Below are positions 17,819 through 24,947 of a stretch of DNA of 64,000 bases, in pieces. The position numbers and the translations under genes are program-made. Positions within the stretch are counted from its first letter, which is position 1; each line of letters begins with the position of its first letter. The notes under the pieces are model-generated. The model was not told where the DNA came from. It made no database searches and saw only the letters and a program-made list of their open reading frames with translations. The DNA is from Pseudomonas sp. GM49 (GTDB lineage Bacteria > Pseudomonadota > Gammaproteobacteria > Pseudomonadales > Pseudomonadaceae): assembly GCF_000282355.1 (NCBI RefSeq), contig NZ_AKJL01000305.1, positions 1 through 64,000 of the forward strand, read 5' to 3'.

Positions 17819-18345
17819 GAGCATGAGCTCATTAGCGTGGCTGTGGTTGGAAAGGTTCAGCTTCGGCTTCACAGTTCACCGACCCAGCGGACACAAAATG
17901 CCGGCTCCCCAAAGTTAATTTTGGTAGTGGCAGCACTGCGTTGGTGCCAATGCGAGAAAACTCTTGTGCGGAAACAGAAAAACAGACGTAAGAAAGCGCG
18001 GTTCATCAAGGCGTTGATGGCCATCAAAATCACTCGAGAAGCACGTCAATTGCTTGAAGGGCGTTCAGCTCGCGCGAGTCGATTTCTGGATGGGATATCG
18101 ATCGTCGGAAATAACTCAGAGTCCGATGGCTGCGAGGCACAGGGAAAATACATGCGTGACTGTTCAACCGTGGACGAGAGTACGGGGGCTAACTATCGTC
18201 GATAGTCATCATCCATTTTAAAGGAGGCCGCCCGTTTTGGCGCCGTGATCTTTGGCGTCCACCTGACGATGTGAAGCTGGTCATGTATCAATCCCAACCT
18301 CCGGAAACCTCTATCAATGGACCAACAGACCCACGAAAACCACTA
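17819..18345. other. Gene-poor stretch between helicase and IS remnant
   Basis: A 122-codon open frame from a GTG at 17837 to 18205 has a basic segment but no family I recognise and no clear ribosome site. I see no hairpin terminator directly after the helicase gene. The segment is probably eroded DNA next to the IS21 remnant. Confidence 0.4.
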
Positions 18346-18700
18346 CGTGTGTTTGGCGACGCCAAGATGACCACTGCTTTACTAGATCGGCTGACACACC
18401 ACCGCCATATCGTCGAAACGGGCAACAAGTCTTACCGCCTGCAAAACAGCACCTTGGCCGCCCAGACAAAGATCAAATCACGTGAACGAAAGCGCAAGGA
18501 TGAAGATGGTATCGAGGACGATGAACCGTTTTGATCTGCACCATAAACACCCTGCCGCATGCATGCGGTCGGGTCCGATGCGTCTTCAACCAGGACACTA
18601 CTGCTAAGCTTATCCAAAATTGCTGGGACAAAAATCAGCAATCCGCCCTGGGTCAATTTTCAATCGGCAGGGTGGGTCAGTTTTCAATCAGTGCCACCAC
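18346..18700 (+). pseudogene. istB: IS21-family istB 3' remnant with IS end
   Basis: Residues [18 protein letters not shown] and [11 protein letters not shown] are the C-terminal signature of IstB, the ATPase helper of IS21-type transposition. The frame ends at 18534; its N-terminal ATPase domain and istA are absent. About 115 nt later GGGTCAATTTTCAATCGG and GGGTCAGTTTTCAATCAG repeat with a 24-bp period (18650-18697), as expected of an IS21 terminal region. This is the scar of an old insertion, at the start of the patchwork part of the island. Confidence 0.8.
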
Positions 18701-18813
18701 GTCGGATCTACAGCGAGGAAAGCGCCGCCCCTTCGTTCCTTGAAGATAGGCATCTGCTACTCGGAGCAGGCTTGCCATGCCTATCGAAGGGCCCTTTGAT
18801 AGTCAAACCAAAC

Positions 18814-19179
18814 TCACTTGGTCAGCCAGGACTCAACGGTCGCGGAGCCGTGCTCTGCTTTCCATTCCTTGAGGGTCTTGTGGTTGCCGCCTTTGGTTTC
18901 GACGACTTCGCCTGTGTTCGGATTTTTATAGATCTTCACCTGGCGTGGCTTACGGCTGCCGGATTTGGATTCGGCTGCTGGAGCGCGACGACCGGACTTC
19001 GGATCAAGCAGGTTGATCACGTTCGGCAGGCTGTAGCCGTACTCGGCAAGCAGAGCGCGCAGCTTGGTTTCAAATTCGATTTCTTTCTTGAGGCCAGCGT
19101 CGCCTTTCAACGCCTCGAGAGCTTGGAGCTGTTCGGCGAGGTTTTTTTCGAGTTGACGGAATTCTGCGAGCTTGGACAT
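18814..19179 (-). CDS. MvaT/MvaU-type H-NS-like xenogeneic silencer
   Basis: A 121-aa nucleoid protein of the Pseudomonas MvaT family. The N-terminal coiled-coil oligomerisation region (LAEFRQLEKNLAEQLQALEAL, LKKEIEFETKLRALL) is followed by a basic linker and the DNA-binding C-terminus (YKNPNTGEVVETKGGNHKTLKEW). Family members bind AT-rich foreign DNA and silence it. A copy on the island may lower the cost of the AT-rich genes or form mixed oligomers with host MvaT. The start at 19179 (MSKLAEF-) has GAG about 7 nt upstream; an in-frame ATG four codons earlier is less likely. Confidence 0.9.
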   Translation of the reverse strand: MSKLAEFRQLEKNLAEQLQALEALKGDAGLKKEIEFETKLRALLAEYGYSLPNVINLLDPKSGRRAPAAESKSGSRKPRQVKIYKNPNTGEVVETKGGNHKTLKEWKAEHGSATVESWLTK

Positions 19180-19578
19180 GACAGGTCTCATTTCAGTAGT
19201 TACCTAACAGTATATTGCAAATCGGTCAGCGCAATAGGGGCTGCTTGCGACAACAGAGCTAGCAGCCGAAAATTATGGCTCAGCAATAATTATGGCTGAG
19301 CCATAGTTTTGAATAATCCAGTTTTGCTGCGAAATTGCACTCCACTTGACCACCCGCTTCCATTCGACCTGACCAGTCATTTGCATCGGATTTGACCATC
19401 ACGCTGCGTGGCCATGATCGGCAGAGAACGGCCAAAAGCAGCCGCTGGGCGAATTTCGCTTGGCGGGTTCGCGAGGCCTTGACTGCTTTGCTAGGCGGAC
19501 ACGGTAGTAGTTGACGTCGGACACTCCCCCAAGCAATGCTGGCCATTAGCTAACCTCATGTTGCTGAAGGGACTCTAG
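19180..19578. other. Silencer promoter region with hairpin and repeat array
   Basis: TATGGCTCAG (19274-19283) and CTGAGCCATA (19296-19305) form a 10-bp palindrome upstream of the MvaT-like gene. A 23-bp-period repeat array follows at 19331-19399. Nothing further recognisable lies before 19579. Confidence 0.55.
19331..19399 (+). repeat. 23-bp-period direct repeat array, copy A
   Basis: Three units end in TGACCA at exact 23-bp spacing (ends at about 19353, 19376 and 19399), each with a TTTGCAT/TTCCATT-like core. The same units occur at 40180-40270 and, degenerate, at 61413-61452, all in the same orientation. The arrangement resembles transposase-binding repeats at an IS21-family end; no transposase gene is attached. 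Confidence 0.7.
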
Positions 19579-20694
19579 ATGAACGAGATCGCAGATATAT
19601 CTGAAGAAGTCGAAGAGCTAGATCACACCGAACAAGCTGTAACAAAAAACTTCGAGGCTGAAAAGCAACGGGTGCTCTTCGCAATTTCCAGAAATAGTCC
19701 TAAACGCTTAGTTGATCGAGTTGCTTGGATTCTGAATCACTACACTAATGCCCGTGACTCAGATATTGCTTGCCAGCTACACTACTGGAAAACATTCCAA
19801 GGGGACCTCTACAGTGGCGGCAATATTCTGCAAGAGAACTATCTTAAACTTGAACGATTGAACAGTATCACTCGGGCACGGGCAAGAGTGCAAAATGACC
19901 TTAAAATGTTCATCGCATCTCCTGAGGTTAGAAAGCGCAGAGGAAAATTGGAAGAAGAAGAAAAGCAGCGCGCCCTTGAGGAGCGTCCGACCTTTCCAAT
20001 ATATTGCATATATGCGGACGAAAGTGGCAAGACCAGTAAATACCTATTAGTCGGTAGCGTATGGGTGTTGCGAAGTTACGAAACGATAAAGATAACTAAC
20101 GCAATCAACCAAAAGAAGCAGTCTATGGGCTTCAAGGGCGAGATGCACTTCAAAGACATCAACAAAGGCAACTTAGACGCCTACTGCGAGCTTTTGAACG
20201 CCATTATTGAAAACTCCTCTTCAATTTCATTCAAGGGTATTGGGGTTCTGAGAAGTGGTCTGACGAATCTCGACGACACGCTGAACAAACTCTTCTACCA
20301 CATGGTCATCCAAGGCATCAAAGAGGAGGACACGTCAGGACGAGCTGTGCTTCCAAGAAACCTACAATTCCGTAAGGATTCCGAAGAGGAGTCTAAAGAC
20401 AAACTATCTATGATGGAGATTGAGCTTCAACTCAGGAACGCAGCAAAATCTGTTTTCAACGATCGCTTGTATATTGACGTGGTTGAAGCTGAGAATTCTG
20501 AAAGATCCCCACTTATGCAGGTTGCGGACCTTTTCGTAAGCTCAATTTCGCGACATTTGAATAAAGGTGACGGAGCCGAGGGACCGAAGGACGTCTTTTC
20601 AAAAAAGTTCCTTCAATCGTTCGGCGTGAATACAAATTCCCAAGAGCTAGATGGTTTTAGCGATTGCGTCCGTTTCTCCCAGCCTAAAAATTAA
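19579..20694 (+). CDS. DUF3800 domain protein
   Basis: A 371-aa protein. The central part starts with YCIYADESGK (acidic pair near residues 147-148), continues with GEMHFKDIN, and ends with the conserved SPLMQVADLFVSSISRH near residue 315. These are the hallmarks of DUF3800, which has an RNase H-like set of acidic residues. The N-terminal 130 residues are charged and helical. DUF3800 proteins turn up in islands, prophages and near defence genes, but their activity is not established. It stands alone between an IS-like repeat array and the ImmA/IrrE fusion. Confidence 0.75.
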   Translation: MNEIADISEEVEELDHTEQAVTKNFEAEKQRVLFAISRNSPKRLVDRVAWILNHYTNARDSDIACQLHYWKTFQGDLYSGGNILQENYLKLERLNSITRARARVQNDLKMFIASPEVRKRRGKLEEEEKQRALEERPTFPIYCIYADESGKTSKYLLVGSVWVLRSYETIKITNAINQKKQSMGFKGEMHFKDINKGNLDAYCELLNAIIENSSSISFKGIGVLRSGLTNLDDTLNKLFYHMVIQGIKEEDTSGRAVLPRNLQFRKDSEEESKDKLSMMEIELQLRNAAKSVFNDRLYIDVVEAENSERSPLMQVADLFVSSISRHLNKGDGAEGPKDVFSKKFLQSFGVNTNSQELDGFSDCVRFSQPKN

Positions 20695-21030
20695 CGGCAA
20701 TCAGACTTTCACTTGCTGAACGCAAAGAAGTCGCATCAACCCTATGGAAGCCTCATTCAGTTGATCATTTGCTTGAGGCACTGTAGAGGCCGTTTAGACG
20801 CAGTTCGCGTCAGCGACTAATGTTAGTGGTTATAGGCGTTCATAAGTCGGTAGCGCCAGACTTTTTGTGCACAGACAGGTTGAATCCACAACCAAATGCT
20901 GCCGCTCAATGGTATATCTCAAACCAGAGGCAATTCATCCCAGTCGTCAGCTTCTCACGTGGGTTTCAAAGCTATTTGGTTTTCCGAAAAAATTCATTCT
21001 AGGGCATCTGGTTTCATCCGACTGCTGCAT
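20695..21030. other. Non-coding gap
   Basis: Between the DUF3800 gene and the convergent ImmA/IrrE gene I see no credible gene, terminator or repeat. Confidence 0.4.
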
Positions 21031-22311
21031 TCAAGCTTCTATTAGAAGCCCCAATGCCTTCATGCGCAATCGGATCGCTGTCAAAGACACCCTAAAATAC
21101 TTACTCAGCGCTGCCGCGATCATCCAGAAATTATCTACATTGTCACGCTGTCCATCCAGATACAGAACGCCATGCCCTCGGTTTCGAATTCCATGGTGTT
21201 TGATCAAGAGACTCAGTGCCATGTTGAACTCATATCGAGGCATAAGCAGACATGAGGCAAACGTGTTTGCCTGCCATTCAAGTCGCTCGACTTCCCCCTT
21301 TGGAATAGTGATGAGCTGGCTTTGATCGATGTCCCGAGACTGAATGCTCTCGCGTGTCATGTATCGTCCATGTTTAAGAAAATAATGGCCCAGCTCATGG
21401 GCCAATGTGAACCTGGCCAAGTCTGATTTTTCGTCGGCGGTGAAGATTTTTATTTCCAAGGGGCTGAAGGTAATGCTGCCCAGAGCTGAGCGATTCTCCT
21501 CAAGAAAACGCACAATCAAGCCATTGGCATTTCTCTCCTGGACAACAAGCTTATTTAGATCTACATCGCCTCGGATGTAGGAAATCGACTTCAATGCTCG
21601 TTCGGCTAAGTCTTCGAGGCTGCTTCTTGAGATAAAGGCAACACGTGGTTTGGTCGCAGGTAGGGGCGGATGAATCAACCTCAGCTCATCTTCGCTGAAA
21701 GCAGCTTCAAAGCTGAGCCCTTTCCAAATGCCTTCCCACCCATCAGTGTAACCAGACGGAGTGACGGCGTAGGCGCTGTAGATAGTGGGCTGAAAGTCCG
21801 GATGTGTCAGAGCATATTCAATTTCCGCTCGCTTACGCGACTTTGCGCTTCTAGCTCCTGTTAGCAACGCTCGAGGAAGCTCCCATCGAAACTCAGATTG
21901 GTCAAAGTACCGCAGAAGGCCGAAGCCTTTGTTGCGAGCAATGTTGAAGGTACCAGACTGAAACGCGCTCATGGAGGCGAAAATTCCTTTGACGTTGAAG
22001 CCGGCAACCTGACTGAGCTTGGAGCTGAACTCTTCAATGTCGCATACGGGCACAGTACCGCTGTAGTTTTTGCACTCTATTATGATGATCATCGATGGTT
22101 TTTCGAGACCCGGCAGGAACACCTCGATCGCAATATCGAAGATGATGGAATCTTCTCGATCGCGCGAGTAATAGCCTCTTTTTCTGTAGATCCGACAGTG
22201 CTCAGGTCGACAGAAGAAGCGCCCCTCATCGATCTCACGAGACAGGAAGTGAAAAACCTGTTCTTCAAATTTGTCGCCCTTGGCGTAAGTGCTTAGCTTC
22301 TCAATTTCCAT
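21031..22311 (-). CDS. Nuclease-like domain fused to ImmA/IrrE metallopeptidase
   Basis: A 426-aa two-domain protein. The N-terminal 160 residues look like a restriction-endonuclease fold: an Asp in SIIFDIAIEV near 56 followed by E-C-K in MIIIIECKNYSG near 78, the D-(E-x-K) active-site pattern. The C-terminal half is an ImmA/IrrE zinc peptidase with H-E-x-x-H in LAHELGHYFLKHG near 302 and the distal EWQANTFASCLLMP helix. Family ImmA/IrrE enzymes cleave repressors to switch on mobile-element transfer or stress genes. A fused nuclease domain suggests a sensor-effector. No repressor gene is adjacent. Tandem 15-bp repeats lie upstream. Confidence 0.8.
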   Translation of the reverse strand: MEIEKLSTYAKGDKFEEQVFHFLSREIDEGRFFCRPEHCRIYRKRGYYSRDREDSIIFDIAIEVFLPGLEKPSMIIIIECKNYSGTVPVCDIEEFSSKLSQVAGFNVKGIFASMSAFQSGTFNIARNKGFGLLRYFDQSEFRWELPRALLTGARSAKSRKRAEIEYALTHPDFQPTIYSAYAVTPSGYTDGWEGIWKGLSFEAAFSEDELRLIHPPLPATKPRVAFISRSSLEDLAERALKSISYIRGDVDLNKLVVQERNANGLIVRFLEENRSALGSITFSPLEIKIFTADEKSDLARFTLAHELGHYFLKHGRYMTRESIQSRDIDQSQLITIPKGEVERLEWQANTFASCLLMPRYEFNMALSLLIKHHGIRNRGHGVLYLDGQRDNVDNFWMIAAALSKYFRVSLTAIRLRMKALGLLIEA

Positions 22312-22450
22312 ATTTACGCAGAAATGCTGCTGATTGGACTCTGAGAATAGCCGATAGCGCAGTAGAAATTTCTATACATATGCTGGTTGTTAACGGTGCG
22401 ACTCTGGATGTCGCTCGTGAGGGCTGCTTGATGAGCCAAATGAAGGGCTG

Positions 22451-22480
22451 GTGTGGGTTGTATAGGTGTGGGTTGTATAG
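22451..22480. repeat. Perfect 15-bp tandem duplication
   Basis: GTGTGGGTTGTATAG occurs twice in direct tandem, 140 bp upstream of the nuclease-ImmA/IrrE gene. It could be an operator for that gene or simple slippage. Confidence 0.85.
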
Positions 22481-22538
22481 AAGAGGGTTCCCGATGAATC
22501 ACCTCTGGCTTGATAGACACCATCGACCGGCAGCTTTT

Positions 22539-22724
22539 GGCCGATTCTGTTGAAAAAGTCGGTCATTCCAAACTGCCTGATCATTGATGGGTGAAAACGC
22601 CTTTTTTGCACGCTGCCACGTGAAATCTGCGTCTAGAAGACTCTACCGAAAGTACAGATTTCAATCTCGGACGCGTACTTTTCAGCTGCGAAAACCATGG
22701 CCGACTTTTTCAACAGAATCGGCC
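22539..22724. mobile_element. MITE-like element with 24-bp perfect inverted ends
   Basis: A 24-bp sequence beginning GGCCGATTCTGTTGAAAAAG at 22539-22562 is repeated as an exact inverted copy at 22701-22724. The 186-bp unit has no coding capacity. TTTTTCAACAGAATCGGCC-like ends are common on Pseudomonas IS elements, so this is probably a non-autonomous derivative. Confidence 0.82.
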
Positions 22725-22912
22725 GGTTTCTGGCCCTCACGGAGGGCCGCTATGGGTCGACTGGCGTCCCTGGCGAGCGACGACAGTCGACCAAGCGCCC
22801 CGGTCGCTTCGGCCGCTTTTGCTCTGTAGCGTGTGCGGTGATCCCGCTCAGCCCAGCGATGCAGCATGGTGGCGCCATCGGGCTAAAAGGGTTCGCCACC
22901 CCTGGCTAGCGG

Positions 22913-24481
22913 CTACGCCAGTGTTCTTGCCAGCGCGTCGATTTCACTCATCATCAGCTTGAACCTTAGAGGTAACACGGTGCTGGGTATCAGAGTGCCT
23001 GGGTCTCGCACGAAATGTGGGGTGTAGCCCATCAGCCCGGCATATTGGGCGGCATCGCTGCCCAACTGTTCGTAGAACCGCTCGAACAGTTCCTCCTCGT
23101 TTATTTCTGACAGCCGACGATACTGCGATTTGCAGAACGCGCACGCCTGGATATAAAACGGGATGAATAACGGCCCCGCCACGTATTTTGACTGTTCGAG
23201 TGCCGTTTTGAAGTGCGTGAGCGCCAGTAGGCTGTCACCGGCAAACATGGCCTCCCGGGCCTGTCCCCATTCATTCAGCCAGTTGGGGCCATGCATCAGT
23301 GCTGCGTGCCAGTTCCCTTCGATGAACCGCCTGTGTTGACCTTTATAAGCTAGCTCTAGGCTGTCCGGAATGTCGGAAACGCGGTTGAGTGAGCTGGGTA
23401 AGGCGCGAATTTGGTCGAGTAGGGTTTGAAAGCGGCTGGGCGCCTGTTGCGCAAAGGCCTCATGGCCGATGGGGTAGTCGTTGAATAACAGATCAAGCAG
23501 GTCGCTGCTAGGTATTGAATGGCTGTGCTCAACCAGGCCGGGCGGTAGGCCGCCCTTCACCGGAGGTGCGAACGGCCCGCAGTCAGCCACATGAACATTG
23601 AGGTTGTGAGCGATCAGGGCCGCAAATGCATTGATCGCGAATGCCTTTTCACCGATGGCCTCCGGGAGGTGGTAGGTCAGTGGCTGGAGGGTAGGATAAA
23701 AGGTTTCCCACTTCATCCGGCTGTGCTTGCGCAGTCGGTCGATCACCTGTTTGGACTGGGTATTAACCAGCTGGGAGGTGAAGTCTCGGTTCCATGCTTG
23801 CTCTTTAAGCGGTTTCTCTTGTTGAAACGCGTGGTACTGGTGAAGTTTGTGCAACGAAATGCCGGTGATGCGACAAGCGTCGTCAGCGAACCCTCTCAAA
23901 GGCCACTGCTCATTCCGCTCGGTATCTGGCCATGCATTGCCTGGTGACAGCGAGTCGGCCAGCGCTGCCGCCAGTAGGCGAAGGTTTTGGCTGAGAAAGA
24001 ACTGAAAGCTATACACCTGACTCTGCGCGCTGCAGGCATGCTCTCTTACAAACTCCCTGTAGTGCGCAAGTGCCGATACGTAAAAACCTACAGCCAGTTC
24101 GGACACACCCCATTGGACGTAACGCTCACTGATCAACGTCTTGATGTATTGGCTCAGTTCCAGGTACTCATCGAAGGATTCAAAGTCGTTTTTGGATAGA
24201 TGATTGACATAGGCGTGGATTGTTCTGCTTTTTTTTACTTTCTGTGCGTCCTTCGGGGCGAATTGGGCAGCCGCTGCGACTAGATCGTCGAGCGAGCCAT
24301 AGGCGCCGTCGTCATTTTTGATTTCCTCGAAAGCCTGCCGAAGTGCGATGCGCCGATCTTTCTCCGTGGCGGATACGTGGAAGGTGACGTCCTGACTCTC
24401 GCTGTTCCAAAGCCCAAGGCAATCGCACACGACCTTGTGTAGGTAGCCGAAAGTCGGCAGTTGATTAGCAGTTGGCAGCAT
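22913..24481 (-). CDS. Unknown 522-aa protein
   Basis: A long, complete soluble protein with no membrane segment, signal peptide or catalytic motif I recognise. Its middle (about 120-200 and 400-470) is rich in helix-forming segments with paired aromatic residues, such as GDSLLALTHFKTALEQSKY, which hint at TPR-like helical repeats. The promoter region on its 5' side contains a second MITE-like element. Composition is close to the host, unlike the AT-rich 840-aa gene next to it. It is not obviously linked to its neighbours. I cannot assign a function. Confidence 0.7.
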   Translation of the reverse strand: MLPTANQLPTFGYLHKVVCDCLGLWNSESQDVTFHVSATEKDRRIALRQAFEEIKNDDGAYGSLDDLVAAAAQFAPKDAQKVKKSRTIHAYVNHLSKNDFESFDEYLELSQYIKTLISERYVQWGVSELAVGFYVSALAHYREFVREHACSAQSQVYSFQFFLSQNLRLLAAALADSLSPGNAWPDTERNEQWPLRGFADDACRITGISLHKLHQYHAFQQEKPLKEQAWNRDFTSQLVNTQSKQVIDRLRKHSRMKWETFYPTLQPLTYHLPEAIGEKAFAINAFAALIAHNLNVHVADCGPFAPPVKGGLPPGLVEHSHSIPSSDLLDLLFNDYPIGHEAFAQQAPSRFQTLLDQIRALPSSLNRVSDIPDSLELAYKGQHRRFIEGNWHAALMHGPNWLNEWGQAREAMFAGDSLLALTHFKTALEQSKYVAGPLFIPFYIQACAFCKSQYRRLSEINEEELFERFYEQLGSDAAQYAGLMGYTPHFVRDPGTLIPSTVLPLRFKLMMSEIDALARTLA

Positions 24482-24947
24482 TGTTATTTCCTTGAAGATG
24501 AAGTGATCGCCATCCTAGGGAATTGAAAGCCTCTCACTAAGTATCAAAATCGATATAGACCGCGATCAGACTCAGAGCCAATGGCCCAGCCGATGTACCT
24601 GTGCCAATGACCGCTTCGGGTCCAGGCTGTGTGAAAACGCATTCACTGTTTTGAAGTCTGCGTTGCTACGTAAAATCTGCCGATTGTTGGTTGGTCAGCA
24701 GTCCGAAAACTTACATAGGAGCGCGATTCTTGCTCCGACTCTGACTGTCAAACGTGCTCTAAAACGATTTCACACAGCCATGGTCGATTGCAGCCCGTCG
24801 CGACAGGCAACAATCGGCCAAAAATAGTCATTGATGACGACTGAAAAAAGAGACGGAGTTATGTCAGAGGCAAGGTCACCCACTCAGCATCACAATGTAT
24901 ACCCTAAATACCATTTTGAATGACCATGGGAGTCAATATGGGCAGGG
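24482..24947. other. Intergenic gap with MITE-like palindrome
   Basis: Apart from the element at 24625-24779 no gene is visible in this 466-bp gap between two minus-strand genes. Confidence 0.5.
24625..24779. mobile_element. Second MITE-like element, 155 bp
   Basis: GGCTGTGTGAAAACG at 24625-24639 and CGATTTCACACAGCC at 24765-24779 are inverted with one mismatch. The GGCTGTGTGAAA terminus is of the kind seen on Pseudomonas IS elements. No coding capacity. Differs from the element at 22539. Confidence 0.65.

Larger units (their letters stand above)
22312..22912. other. Intergenic region with tandem repeat and MITE
   Basis: The 600-bp gap upstream of both minus-strand genes holds a 15-bp tandem repeat (22451-22480), a MITE-like element (22539-22724) and a GC-rich stretch. 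In that stretch GGTGGCG and CGCCACC (about 22868-22900) could form a hairpin downstream of the 522-aa gene. No convincing gene. Confidence 0.5.

Noticed and set aside
17837-18205. 122-codon frame after the helicase
   Set aside because: GTG start without a clear ribosome site and no family; reported only as part of the gap.
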